NCBI GenBank assembly: GCA_016713305.1
Contig: JADJPK010000020.1
Span: 1 to 64,000 of the forward strand
Origin: Betaproteobacteria bacterium
GTDB lineage: Bacteria > Pseudomonadota > Gammaproteobacteria > Burkholderiales > Ga0077523
Reading direction: 5' to 3'
Length of the DNA stretch: 64,000 bases
This document shows, piece by piece, positions 45,189 through 54,608 of this stretch (its first letter is position 1; the number at the start of each line of letters is the position of its first letter). Made by a program: the position numbers and the translations under genes. The notes beneath the pieces were generated by a model. That model did not search any database. It saw only the letters and a program-made list of their open reading frames with translations, and was not told the DNA's origin.

Positions 45189-46577
45189 ATGGACATGAAC
45201 AAACCGGTTGACGAGCATCCGATGGTGGAACACCCACGGCACGTGTCGCTCGAGGAGAGCTGGGGCTACGACCGCAAGATCCTCGACTACATCCAGAACG
45301 CGGCTGCGCACGGGCTCTACGAGATCCGCGGCCTGGGCGCCAAGCGGTCCGTGCCGCACTTCGACGATCTGGTGTTCCTGGCCGGGTCTGCATCGCGCTA
45401 TCCGCTGGAGGGCTACCGCGAGAAGTGCCACACGAAGACCGTGCTCGGGACCCGCTTCGCGAAGAAGCCGATCGAACTGGAGATTCCCATCACGTTCGCC
45501 GGCATGAGCTTCGGCTCGCTTTCGGCGCGCGTGAAGGAAGCGCTGGGCCGTGCCGCCACGGAATTGGGGACGTCGACCACCACAGGCGATGGCGGCATGA
45601 CCTCGGAGGAACGCCAGTCGTCGAAGACGCTGGTCTACCAGTGTCTGCCGTCGCGCTACGGATTCAATCCCGATGACCTTCGGCGGGCGGACGCCATCGA
45701 GGTGGTGATCGGGCAGGGGGCCAAGCCGGGCGGCGGCGGGATGCTGCTGGGCCAGAAGATCAATCCGCGCGTGGCGTCCATGCGCACGCTGCCGGAAGGC
45801 ATCGATCAGCGCTCCGCGTGCCGGCATCCGGACTGGACGGGGCCGGACGATCTCGCCATCAAGATCGAGGAACTGCGCGAGATCACCGACTGGGAAAAGC
45901 CGATCTACGTGAAGGTGGGGGCCACGCGGACCTACAACGACGTGAAGCTGGCCGTGCACTCGGGGGCGGATGTCATCGTGGTGGACGGCATGCAGGGCGG
46001 CACTGCGGCGACGCAGACGGTCTTCATCGAACACGTGGGCATTCCGACATTGGCGGCACTGCGCCAGGCCGTGGAGGCGCTCGAAGAGATGGACATGCGC
46101 GGCAAGGTGCAGCTCATCATTTCCGGCGGCATCCGGACCGGTGCCGACGTCGCGAAGGCGCTGGCGATGGGAGCTGACGCGGTGTCCATCGGCCAGGGCA
46201 CGCTCATGGCCCTGGGGTGCAACAACGACACGTATTTCCAGAACGGCCACCACTGGGACGCATCGGCCGACTACGCCGCGCTCAACACGAAGGCCGGCTT
46301 CTGCCATCACTGCCACACGGGCAAGTGCCCCGTGGGCATCACCACGCAGGACGAGAAGCTGGAGCTTCGTCTCGAACCTGAAGTCGGCGCGCGGCACCTC
46401 AAGAACTACTTCAAGACCATGAACATGGAGCTGACGACGGTCGCGCGGGCCTGCGGCAAGTCGAACGTCCATCACCTCGAGCGCGAAGATCTGGTGGCTC
46501 TCACCATCGAGGCGGCTGCGATGGCCAAGGTTCCGCTGGCCGGCACTCAGTGGATCCCCGGCGTCAACGGATTCTGA
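45189..46577 (+). CDS. mgsC: N-methylglutamate synthase subunit C (GlxD-type, FMN/Fe-S)
   Basis: A 462-residue subunit homologous to the FMN-binding glutamate-synthase domain. Motifs are PITFAGMSFGSLS, GEGG-like TTTGDGGMTSEER, YVKVGATRTYNDVKLAVHSGADVIVVDGMQGGT, ISGGIRTGADVAKALAMGADAVSIG, and CHHCHTGKCPVGITTQ, whose cysteines suit a 3Fe-4S cluster. It forms N-methylglutamate from 2-oxoglutarate and the methylamine released by MgsA, using reducing power via the flavin. The start is ATG 45189; a second ATG lies two codons on. Confidence 0.93.
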   Translation: MDMNKPVDEHPMVEHPRHVSLEESWGYDRKILDYIQNAAAHGLYEIRGLGAKRSVPHFDDLVFLAGSASRYPLEGYREKCHTKTVLGTRFAKKPIELEIPITFAGMSFGSLSARVKEALGRAATELGTSTTTGDGGMTSEERQSSKTLVYQCLPSRYGFNPDDLRRADAIEVVIGQGAKPGGGGMLLGQKINPRVASMRTLPEGIDQRSACRHPDWTGPDDLAIKIEELREITDWEKPIYVKVGATRTYNDVKLAVHSGADVIVVDGMQGGTAATQTVFIEHVGIPTLAALRQAVEALEEMDMRGKVQLIISGGIRTGADVAKALAMGADAVSIGQGTLMALGCNNDTYFQNGHHWDASADYAALNTKAGFCHHCHTGKCPVGITTQDEKLELRLEPEVGARHLKNYFKTMNMELTTVARACGKSNVHHLEREDLVALTIEAAAMAKVPLAGTQWIPGVNGF

Positions 46578-46595
46578 CGCCACGGATCGAGCGCC

Positions 46596-47531
46596 ATGGC
46601 CGCCAGCATCATCGACGGACGGCTGCTCGCGCGCAAGCTGCGTGGTGAGCTCGGTGCGCGGGCGCAGCGGCTGATCCGCCAAGGCACCCCGCCGGGGTTG
46701 GCCGTGGTGCTGGTTGGCGACAATGCCGCGTCGCGCGTCTACGTGAACAACAAGGTCAAGGCGTGCGCGGAATGCGGGGTGCGATCCTTCCGGCACGAGC
46801 TGCCTGCGGATGTTTCGGAAGAGGAGGTCGTCGCGCTCGTCGAACGGCTCAATGCAGACCGCCACGTCCACGGCATTCTGGTCCAGCTTCCCTTGCCACG
46901 CGGCATCGATCTGCGGCGGGTTCTGGAGACCATTGCGGTGGACAAGGACGTGGACGGATTCCACCTGTACAACGTGGGTGGCCTCGTCGTCGGTGGGACG
47001 GTGTTTCCTCCCTGCACTCCCTACGGCGTGCAACTTCTGCTCGACGCGAGCGGCATCGAGGTGGAAGGCCGCAACGTGGTCGTCGTCGGCGCGAGCAACA
47101 TCGTCGGCAAGCCGATGGCGCTGATGCTCCTGCAACGTGATGCGACCGTGACGGTCTGCCACGCGAAGACGCGCGACCTGGGACAGCACACCATTCTCGC
47201 GGACATACTGATCGTCGCGGCAGGTCAACCCGGGCTCATCGTGCCCCAGATGGTGAAACAGGGTGCGGTGGTCGTGGACGTGGGCATCAATCGCCTGCCG
47301 GATGGAAGGATCGTGGGGGACGTGGATTTCGAAGGTGTCGCCGCCAAGGCCTCATGGATCACGCCCGTGCCCGGCGGGGTCGGTCCCATGACCGTGACCA
47401 TGCTGATCGCCAACACGATCAAGTCGGCGGAACTCGCCGCGGATGGGCAGCCGCAGCGATTGGCAGGAAAGGCAGATGCGCTGCGGCACGCCGCGGAGCC
47501 CGAGGATTCGATCGCCGTGGACGGTGGCTGA
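46596..47531 (+). CDS. folD: methylene-THF dehydrogenase/cyclohydrolase
   Basis: A 311-residue bifunctional FolD converting 5,10-methylene-tetrahydrofolate to 10-formyl-tetrahydrofolate. Motifs are SRVYVNNKVKACAECGV (catalytic Lys; the usual Tyr is in VYVNNK), GILVQLPLPRGID, VDGFHLYNVGGLVVG, FPPCTPYGV, VVVVGASNIVGKPMALMLL (nucleotide fold), and ITPVPGGVGPMTVTMLIANT. It is about 25 residues longer than usual at the C-terminus (a polar tail). Placed after mgsC, it supplies the substrate of PurU, which begins the same operon. Confidence 0.95.
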   Translation: MAASIIDGRLLARKLRGELGARAQRLIRQGTPPGLAVVLVGDNAASRVYVNNKVKACAECGVRSFRHELPADVSEEEVVALVERLNADRHVHGILVQLPLPRGIDLRRVLETIAVDKDVDGFHLYNVGGLVVGGTVFPPCTPYGVQLLLDASGIEVEGRNVVVVGASNIVGKPMALMLLQRDATVTVCHAKTRDLGQHTILADILIVAAGQPGLIVPQMVKQGAVVVDVGINRLPDGRIVGDVDFEGVAAKASWITPVPGGVGPMTVTMLIANTIKSAELAADGQPQRLAGKADALRHAAEPEDSIAVDGG

Positions 47532-47648
47532 TCCGGAGGAGCCCGCCGGGTGTCTCGTCGACGGCGAAGCCGGTGCAGGAAGAAGACGAAGGGGCGCCGG
47601 GCGGGTGACCGCATCCGTTCCGGTCCCGGTGCCGTGAAGAGGTAGCAG

Positions 47649-48263
47649 ATGCCAGAGGATCCGAACAAGCCGCACGATCCGAACCGGTTGCTGGACAGGC
47701 ATCTGGGCAATGTCGCCCGGGAACACCGTCAGCGCAATCACCTCACCATCGGCGAAGTGGCGGCGCAGATGGGCATCAGTTCGGGAATGCTGTCGAAGAT
47801 CGAGAACGGACAGGCGTCCATGAGCCTGGAGACGCTCGGCCAGCTCGCCCGTGCGCTGGGCATCCCGGTCGGCAATCTCTTCCGCGACTACAACGTGCCG
47901 CAGGGAGGAGCGCGGCTGGTGAAGCGCGGCGAGGGGATGGAGATCGTCCGCGGCGGAACCAAGCGAGGCTACGTCTACAACCTGCTCGCCTACGACCAGG
48001 GGCCCCGCCGGCGATTCGAACCGTTCCTGGTGACCATGAACGACGACACGGAGATCTTTCCGTCGTTCGAACACCCCGGAACGGAATTCATCCACGTGCT
48101 GCGCGGCAAGCTCGACTATCGTTGCGGCCAGCGGATCTATTCCCTCGCACCGGGCGACTCGCTCACTTTCCGGGGCGAGGTCCCCCACGGGCCGGAACGG
48201 CTCGTGGAAGTCCCGGCCCAGATCCTGTCCATCATCGTGTACGGGGCGGAGGACATGCTCTGA
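47649..48263 (+). CDS. XRE–cupin transcriptional regulator (paralogue 1)
   Basis: A 204-residue regulator: N-terminal HTH_3 domain (about 17–72, LTIGEVAAQMGISSGMLSKIENGQASMSLETL) and C-terminal cupin (about 125–200, HPGTEFIHVLRGKLDYRCGQRIYSLAPGDSLTFRGEVPHGPE). Cupins in this family bind a small effector. It is the last gene of the purU–mgd–gmaS–mgs–folD operon, 117 nt after folD with its own GAAGAGG ribosome site, so it probably regulates this operon or the convergent amide operon. It is strikingly similar to the protein at 59058–59705, including the recognition helix. Confidence 0.9.
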   Translation: MPEDPNKPHDPNRLLDRHLGNVAREHRQRNHLTIGEVAAQMGISSGMLSKIENGQASMSLETLGQLARALGIPVGNLFRDYNVPQGGARLVKRGEGMEIVRGGTKRGYVYNLLAYDQGPRRRFEPFLVTMNDDTEIFPSFEHPGTEFIHVLRGKLDYRCGQRIYSLAPGDSLTFRGEVPHGPERLVEVPAQILSIIVYGAEDML

Positions 48264-48265
48264 TC

Positions 48266-48284
48266 CGGCGCCCCCGGGGCGCCG
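48266..48284. terminator. Palindrome between the two convergent operons
   Basis: CGGCGCCCC-C-GGGGCGCCG, a 9-bp perfect inverted repeat just after the XRE–cupin stop and before the end of the Sel1 gene. It could act in both directions but has no T-runs. Confidence 0.5.
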
Positions 48285-48293
48285 CTGCCGCCG

Positions 48294-48944
48294 TCAGGTC
48301 GCGGGCAGTGCTTCTCTGCGCGCTGACTGAAACTGTGCGAGCTTGGCCTGTGCGGCCTGCTTTTCCTCGATGGACATCTGCTCCACGATAGGTTCGAGCG
48401 AGGCAAGCGCGTGGCCGGCGCCTTGCTGCGAGGCCAGCGTCAGCCAGACGAACGCCTCCACACGGTCCTTCTGCACGCCATCGTTGCCGCACAGAAGATA
48501 GCCGAGCCTCGCCTGGGAAGGAGTGTGGCCGAGTTCCGCGGCGCGCCGGTACCAGACCAGGGCCTCTGCCGGGTCCGCCTCGGCGCCGCGTCCCTTGGCA
48601 AGCAGGACCGCGAGGTTGAACATGGCATGGGCGTCTCCCTGTTCGGCCGCACGGCGCAGCCACGAGATGGCGGCACGATCGTCGCGATCCACCCCGCGGC
48701 CCAGTCCGTACATGGCACCCACGTTGTTCTGGGCCAGGCGGTTTCCCGCCTCGGCGGATCGCAGATACCAGCGAAAGGCCTCGTTCGCATCCGGCGTCAC
48801 GCCCTGGCCGTTCTCGTAGAGACTTCCGATCCAGGCCTGTGCCTCGGCGTCTCCGGACTGCGCCAGAGGCATCCACAGATCCAGTGCGGCCTGGAATTCT
48901 CCGGCCTGATACTTCATGAAAGCGTGTTCCCGGTTCATCGGCAT
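48294..48944 (-). CDS. Sel1-repeat protein of the DMFase operon
   Basis: A 216-residue protein made of Sel1-like (TPR-related) repeats: GDAEAQAWIGSLYENGQGVTPDANEAFRWYL, GNRLAQNNVGAMYGLGRGVDRDDRAAISWLRRAAEQG, GDAHAMFNLAVLLAKGRGAEADPAEALVWYRRAAELG and one partial unit. No signal peptide, so it is probably cytoplasmic. Sel1 repeats mediate protein–protein contacts. It is the last gene of the amide operon, 27 nt after the Rieske-like gene, and may act as an assembly or scaffold factor for the operon's enzymes; this is inference. Confidence 0.85.
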   Translation of the reverse strand: MPMNREHAFMKYQAGEFQAALDLWMPLAQSGDAEAQAWIGSLYENGQGVTPDANEAFRWYLRSAEAGNRLAQNNVGAMYGLGRGVDRDDRAAISWLRRAAEQGDAHAMFNLAVLLAKGRGAEADPAEALVWYRRAAELGHTPSQARLGYLLCGNDGVQKDRVEAFVWLTLASQQGAGHALASLEPIVEQMSIEEKQAAQAKLAQFQSARREALPAT

Positions 48945-48971
48945 GGTCCTTGTGGCGGATTCCCGGACCCT

Positions 48972-50063
48972 TCAGAAGGGCCCGGAGTTGACCCCGGCAT
49001 TGGATTCCCGGCCGGGCATGGTGAAGATCGGCTGCTCGACGTACCGGTGCCGTGCGACGAGCTTGGGGACGTACCAGCGGTGGAAGCGCCACTGCCAGGG
49101 ATCGTCCTCGCGGGCCGGGGCGGACAAGGCATCCACCGCGTGCTTGTGCAGGAGTTCGGCGGTGGAGATCGATGCCGCGAGGCGCGACCTGCAGATGGCG
49201 ATCCGGGAGGTGTCGTCGTCGAGCAGGGGCGACGTGACCCCGGCCCTGCGCACCTGGAAGAAGTCCGCGTGGACCATCGTTCTTTCCATGCCCACCGGTT
49301 GAGCGTGCGCCACGATCAGCATGTCGCCGATGGACCGCACCGAGATATTCGGAAAGCCGCCGACATGCGTTTCGTTCCCGCTGTCCAGGGGCGTGAGCCG
49401 TGCCTCGGCACGCGTGAACAGTTTCCAGTTGAACCTGCCTTCGGCGGTCGCGTGCTGCAGGTGGAGAAGACCGGTCTCCTGATAGCTCTCGAGTGCCGTG
49501 CCCAGATCCTCGAGTTGGTCTTCCAGCGGATCCGCATCCGATCGGAGGCATACGAAGGCAAGCGGCCCCACCTGCTTCACCGGGACCGGAACGAGTTTGG
49601 CCGGATTGATCCCGGCGAACATGTACATCTCCGGCACATCGCTGCCGTCGGCATTCGCGGGGACGACGTCCCGGTCCTTCGAGAACCCGCAGGACGTGTA
49701 GAAGCAGTCGGTCTTGTTGCCTGTCTGACACTGACGCGGCACGAAGCGGCAACCGCCGTGCTGGGCGAAATTGAACCAGGCGCGCAACGAGCCACGGGCG
49801 TCGCGCCGGAGATGGATGCCGTGGTTGCCCACCGTGAACGGGAGCAGATCGCCTGGATTGCCGATGCGTACCGGGGCGCCGACTGGAACCCACGAACGTG
49901 TCCAGATCTGCTCGTCCTCCAGCAAGGAGAAGGCGTGAGACCGGTACGCGAATGCGGGCAGCGAGGTGGCTTCGCCGAACGGAGCGAGAGCCAGGTGATA
50001 CAGGGCGGCATCGGTGAGATCCTGGCCGCCGTCGGCATAGCCGAGCGTGGGTTGCCAATGCAT
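48972..50063 (-). CDS. Rieske-oxygenase-like protein lacking metal ligands
   Basis: A 363-residue protein with the overall layout of a Rieske non-haem iron oxygenase alpha subunit. It has an N-terminal Rieske-like domain (about 38–140), and the phrase FNWKLFTRAE marks the start of the usual catalytic helix. The canonical CxH…CxxH cluster site reads Ala100-Gln-His102 … Cys120-Phe-Tyr-Thr123: one Cys and one His are gone. Extra Cys at 105, 112 and 125 lie nearby. The downstream iron site HxxxxH is also absent: the segment reads RLTPLDSGNETHVGG. It cannot be a normal oxygenase. It sits in the DMFase operon, 106 nt after dmfA2. Function is unknown. Confidence 0.8.
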   Translation of the reverse strand: MHWQPTLGYADGGQDLTDAALYHLALAPFGEATSLPAFAYRSHAFSLLEDEQIWTRSWVPVGAPVRIGNPGDLLPFTVGNHGIHLRRDARGSLRAWFNFAQHGGCRFVPRQCQTGNKTDCFYTSCGFSKDRDVVPANADGSDVPEMYMFAGINPAKLVPVPVKQVGPLAFVCLRSDADPLEDQLEDLGTALESYQETGLLHLQHATAEGRFNWKLFTRAEARLTPLDSGNETHVGGFPNISVRSIGDMLIVAHAQPVGMERTMVHADFFQVRRAGVTSPLLDDDTSRIAICRSRLAASISTAELLHKHAVDALSAPAREDDPWQWRFHRWYVPKLVARHRYVEQPIFTMPGRESNAGVNSGPF

Positions 50064-50127
50064 GAACAGTCCTCCATGGACCGGGCGCCGGTCACAGGGC
50101 GCCTCGAAATGCGGACGGACGCCGAGA

Positions 50128-50161
50128 AGGGCGGGCGACCCCGGAAGACCGGGGCCGCCCT
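50128..50161 (-). terminator. Hairpin between dmfA2 and the Rieske-like gene
   Basis: The inner stem CCCCGG / CCGGGG with loop AAGA is extended by AGGGCGG / CCGCCCT across a 4-nt bulge. It is strong but without a T-run, so a partial terminator or mRNA-stability element is more likely than a full stop. Confidence 0.5.
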
Positions 50162-50169
50162 GGACTTCC

Positions 50170-52584
50170 TCAGATGCCGCGAGCCGTGCTCACCTTGTTT
50201 CCGGGACGGTCGTAGTCGGCGCGTCCGCGCGGGATGCAGGCATCCTTGGGCGGAGGCGGCAACGGGCCGTCCTTCATGAAACGGTCGAGCACGTTCTTCA
50301 CCAGACGGGAGATGTTGTTCTTCGCCGGGTCGCCGTTGTTCCAGGGCAGGGAGCCGCAGAACGCGATGGAACTGAAGGCGAAGCATCCGCCGCCGTTGGG
50401 CGTCTCGTGGTACGCGATGTCCGAGCGCACCCGGGGGTGCTGCGTTCCGTCGAGGCCCTGCTGGTTGAAGCCGTAGTCTTCCATCACCAGCAGGTAGCCC
50501 TCCGTGTGCCGACCGGCGGAGGTGGCGACCACGAGCGTGTGAGGCGGAGAACCGAGCATGGTGTCGACGATGTCCAGCTCCGTTCCCGCCGCGCCGCCGC
50601 CGACCAGGCCGAAGTTGCCGAGTTTCTCGTCCTGTCCGATGCCGTCGAAGGCCCACGCCACGCGGGGGTCGTTGCTCTCCGGCGTGCGGGTGTAGTAGGT
50701 GGAGATGTCGAAGCCTTCGGACGACATGCCCGTGCCTGCCACCGTGTGAAGGTAACGGCCGCGGTACCGCCACATTCCGCCCAGCTCACCGGTCGACTGG
50801 TGGTAGTACTCGCCAGGATCGGCACGCCAGGTGCGGATGCCGGACTCGCAACGTCGCATCTCGGTGACGATGCCGCGGCCCAGATGATCGTAGGCCGGGT
50901 GATACGAATGGACCCAGTACCAGCCGTCCGCGCCCATGTACATGAGGCGTCCGCCCTGCTGCGTGTAGTTGTGGAGGGCATCCAGTTGAGGTCCGGAATT
51001 GTGCTCGGGGTGCGAACCCGTGATGACCACGTTGTAGCCCTTGAGGCGCGCCAGCCCGTCGTAGTTGACGTCCTCGTCCGTGATCACGTCGTAGTTGTAG
51101 CCATTCACCTCCAGCCAGTAGATGAGGTGCAGGTCCGCCGGGTACTGCCATGGGGCCTGCATGAGGAAGTGATCGTACTTGGGACGGATGCTGAGTATGG
51201 GCCGCAGGCGCGAGGAGAGGCACAGTCCGCTGCCGTCGGTGTGGGTGTCGTAGATCGAGCCGCCGTACTCGCGATGCTCCGACAGGAACATGTTCTGGTG
51301 CTGCATGATCGGCACGCGATAGACCAGTAGCTCGGCGCCGCCGGCATTGTTGGCCAGGTGCTCGTTCGCGTAGGCCATGTAGCTGATCGTGGGGATCATC
51401 ACGGCGATCTTGGCCGTCTCCTGACCGACCCGGGGCACGACGAAGAAGGGGATGTAGTCCTCATCCCCGTCCGCGGTCGTGAGCTTGACCGCGTAGCACG
51501 CGCTCTTGAGGTCGGCCGGCACCTGCCACTCGAAGTCCACGTCCCAGCGGGCGTCGTCGATATCGTCATCGTGGAAGTGGATGGCCCCGTACTCGCCCGG
51601 GGCGTGCTTCCAGTCGAAGTTGTGACCGGACCAGTTGCAGCCCGTCATGGCGCGCGTGGGGCAGTTCACCAGCTTCGCGTGATTGAGGTAGGGCCCCTTG
51701 TCGGTCGCCATGATGGTGTTGATGCCGACGCCGAAATCCCAGGATCCCACCAGGCATTCCGAAAGCTTCGGCGTGGGACCGCTGCCGCGGCGTTCGTCCA
51801 TGCCCGTCTGTCCGCCCAGCTTCATCGTCTCGATTTCCAGCCGGGTCAATGCGCGGTCGCACACACGGGGACTGTCGATCTTGCCGTTGTAGTGCCCGGC
51901 GATGACCATCCCCTTGGGAACGGAAGAGGCGGCCAACGGGCCGCCTGCTGCACTGCCCGTGTAGCCGGCGATGACCAGCGGAATTCCGCTGTGCTTGACC
52001 GGACCGGAGACCTTGGTGGTGACCGGAGTGATCTCGGGATCCAGGGCGTACGAGATCTGGGGTTCGTGATAGAGGACGGCCTCGCCGGTGTCGGCATTGA
52101 ACGTCGCCGCGATGAAATGCCACGCGTGGTCACGCAGCGGAGAAGGGCCGGCGATCCTGACGTCGTTGATGCGCAGTTCCGGGCAGCCGTCCTCGTTGAT
52201 GAAGAGGCCGTAGCCACCCTCGGCGGGGGACCATTTCGTGACCAGACCCTGGGCACCGTGCTTCCAGTACTTGGGGTGCGTCTTGGGCGTCGTGGGCCAG
52301 ACCCAGCACTGGACCGTGAAGCTCTTCACGCGCAGCGACGGGTTGTCGAGAACATAGCCGTAGCTGCCGCTGTGGATGACCTGCTTCTTGCCGGGATACT
52401 CGCCATTGACCGACACGCTGATCGGCTTCTCGATGAAACCGGGACCGCGAGGATTGGTGTCGCCATTGATCATCTTCACGATCTCGGCGCGGTACTTGGA
52501 AGGTCCGTCGCAATTGACGTAGAACTTGATCTTGTCGCCGGGGTGGACGCTGAACTTGTCCGCGTACCCTGTGAGTCTCATCAT
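50170..52584 (-). CDS. dmfA2: N,N-dimethylformamidase large subunit
   Basis: An 804-residue catalytic subunit of dimethylformamidase, which hydrolyses DMF to dimethylamine and formate and also acts on related N-alkylformamides. The N-terminal GYADKFSVHPGDKIKFYVN and a LamG-like beta-sandwich (about 60–250) precede an amidotransferase-like alpha/beta region (about 390–570). The family uses mononuclear iron held by two Tyr and one Glu; candidates here are Tyr402/405, Tyr440/445 and Glu527 in GSHPEHNS. I cannot align them precisely. It has an AGGAG ribosome site and starts 46 nt after dmfA1. The gene is intact; it is slightly longer than described enzymes. Confidence 0.92.
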   Translation of the reverse strand: MMRLTGYADKFSVHPGDKIKFYVNCDGPSKYRAEIVKMINGDTNPRGPGFIEKPISVSVNGEYPGKKQVIHSGSYGYVLDNPSLRVKSFTVQCWVWPTTPKTHPKYWKHGAQGLVTKWSPAEGGYGLFINEDGCPELRINDVRIAGPSPLRDHAWHFIAATFNADTGEAVLYHEPQISYALDPEITPVTTKVSGPVKHSGIPLVIAGYTGSAAGGPLAASSVPKGMVIAGHYNGKIDSPRVCDRALTRLEIETMKLGGQTGMDERRGSGPTPKLSECLVGSWDFGVGINTIMATDKGPYLNHAKLVNCPTRAMTGCNWSGHNFDWKHAPGEYGAIHFHDDDIDDARWDVDFEWQVPADLKSACYAVKLTTADGDEDYIPFFVVPRVGQETAKIAVMIPTISYMAYANEHLANNAGGAELLVYRVPIMQHQNMFLSEHREYGGSIYDTHTDGSGLCLSSRLRPILSIRPKYDHFLMQAPWQYPADLHLIYWLEVNGYNYDVITDEDVNYDGLARLKGYNVVITGSHPEHNSGPQLDALHNYTQQGGRLMYMGADGWYWVHSYHPAYDHLGRGIVTEMRRCESGIRTWRADPGEYYHQSTGELGGMWRYRGRYLHTVAGTGMSSEGFDISTYYTRTPESNDPRVAWAFDGIGQDEKLGNFGLVGGGAAGTELDIVDTMLGSPPHTLVVATSAGRHTEGYLLVMEDYGFNQQGLDGTQHPRVRSDIAYHETPNGGGCFAFSSIAFCGSLPWNNGDPAKNNISRLVKNVLDRFMKDGPLPPPPKDACIPRGRADYDRPGNKVSTARGI

Positions 52585-52630
52585 GTTGTTCTCCTGGATG
52601 GGATGTGAGTGGTTGTCATCGTGAAGGGGG

Positions 52631-53071
52631 TCAGGTGGCCGTCCAGTTGTCGTCGCGCCGCTTCCAGCCCTCGTTGAAGTGCTCGGGCATGCCGTCGTGC
52701 TCGGCCATCTCGTCCAGGCGCATCAGGAAGATGGCGTGCTGCACTTCCTGCTCGTCGTCGAAGACCCGGTTGTCCACGAACTCCGGCGGCACGCCGCGCA
52801 CACCGGCCAGGCGTCCGATGCGCCACTCCTTCTCGACCTTGGTGCAGATCACCACCAGCTTGTTCTTGGCCGGTTGCGCGCGCATGCGCAGCAGCACGCG
52901 GTTCAGCAGGAAATCTTCGTGGATGCCGCCGGAAATGTCGGTCGTGTCGCCTGGCGTGGCGCACTTCAGGATGGAGCAGCCGGCCACCCCCTTCATCGAG
53001 CGGATGCACTCCTCGTGCTCCTTCACCAGCCGGTCGTATTCCGGCGTTCCCTTCTTCGGAATGGAAATCAT
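52631..53071 (-). CDS. dmfA1: N,N-dimethylformamidase small subunit
   Basis: A 146-residue helical alpha subunit that partners the large subunit. The sequence is highly charged, with HEDFLLNRVLLRMRAQPAKNKLVVICTKVEKEWRIGRL and FDDEQEVQHAIFLMRLDEMAEHDGMP. It begins with a strong GAGGAGG ribosome site and lies 99 nt downstream of the transporter ATPase gene, just before dmfA2, the gene order known for dmfA1A2. It is somewhat longer than the roughly 130 residues of described small subunits. Confidence 0.9.
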   Translation of the reverse strand: MISIPKKGTPEYDRLVKEHEECIRSMKGVAGCSILKCATPGDTTDISGGIHEDFLLNRVLLRMRAQPAKNKLVVICTKVEKEWRIGRLAGVRGVPPEFVDNRVFDDEQEVQHAIFLMRLDEMAEHDGMPEHFNEGWKRRDDNWTAT

Positions 53072-53170
53072 CTGAACCTCCTCGTTACGTGGTTGAGCAA
53101 CAGCGAAAAATGCGGCAGAAGGCGCGGCGCATGGGAATTGGGGCGCTTGCCCGGATCGGGACGGGGGCGT

Positions 53171-53858
53171 TCATATCGTCAGGTGCTTGTGGATCATCTC
53201 GTCGGTGAGGTCGCCGATGGCGCCTTCCACGGCGATCGCGCCCTTGTCCATGACGGCGAACCGGTTCGCCGCGCGCTGCGCGAACTCCACGTTCTGTTCG
53301 ATCAGGATCACGGTGAGCCCGAGCGACCGGTTGAGACGGATGACGAGGTCCTGGATCTGCTCGACGATGTTCGGCTGGATGCCTTCGGTCGGTTCATCGA
53401 GGATGAGCAGCTTGGGATCCGTCGCGAGCGCGCGGGCGATGGCGAGTTGCTGCGCCTGACCGCCCGACAGTGTTCCCGCGCGCTTGTCCAGGTTCTCCGC
53501 GAGATAGGGAAAGAGATCCAGGACGTTCGCCGGTATGCCGCGTCCGCCATCCGAACGGGCGAACGTGCCGAGAAGGATGTTCTCGCGCACGGTGAACTTC
53601 GGCAGGATTCCCCGGCCCTGGGGGATGTAACCGACGCCGTGAGCCGCGCGCTTGTGCGAGGGCCACTGGGCGATGTCGACGCCCTCGATGCGGATGCTTC
53701 CCGATATGCGGGTGGTGAGACCCAGAAGCGTGCGGGCCAGGGTGGTCTTGCCCACACCGTTGCGGCCGATCACGGCGAGCAGGTCTCCCTTCGCGAGGGC
53801 GAGGCTCAAGTCCTGGATGATCGGTGTCTTGCCGTAGTACGACGTCACGTGGGACAGC

Positions 53859-53866
<8 letters not shown>
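53171..53866 (-). CDS. urea/amide ABC transporter ATPase (UrtE/LivF type)
   Basis: A 231-residue ABC ATPase: Walker A GRNGVGKTT (about 34–42), Q-loop GYIPQGRGILPKFTV typical of UrtE, signature LSGGQAQQLAIARAL, Walker B LLILDEPTEGIQPNIVEQI. The EGIQPNIV phrase favours UrtE over LivF. It is the fifth transporter gene, overlapping the UrtD-like gene by 8 nt and followed by dmfA1. Its role is to energise uptake of a small amide. Confidence 0.92.

Positions 53867-54607
<741 letters not shown>

Positions 54608-54608
<1 letters not shown>

Noticed and set aside
45153..47228. Very long antisense open frame opposite mgsC/folD
   Set aside because: Low-complexity His/Arg/Val-rich shadow of high-GC coding DNA; the plus-strand proteins are clearly real. 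The same applies to long antisense frames at 25868–27994, 28536–29801, 30454–32346, 33424–35487, 35749–37893, 38826–41171 and 41785–44139.
48411..52608. Long plus-strand open frames opposite dmfA2 and the Rieske-like gene
   Set aside because: They are shadows of the well-supported minus-strand genes, with no family motifs.
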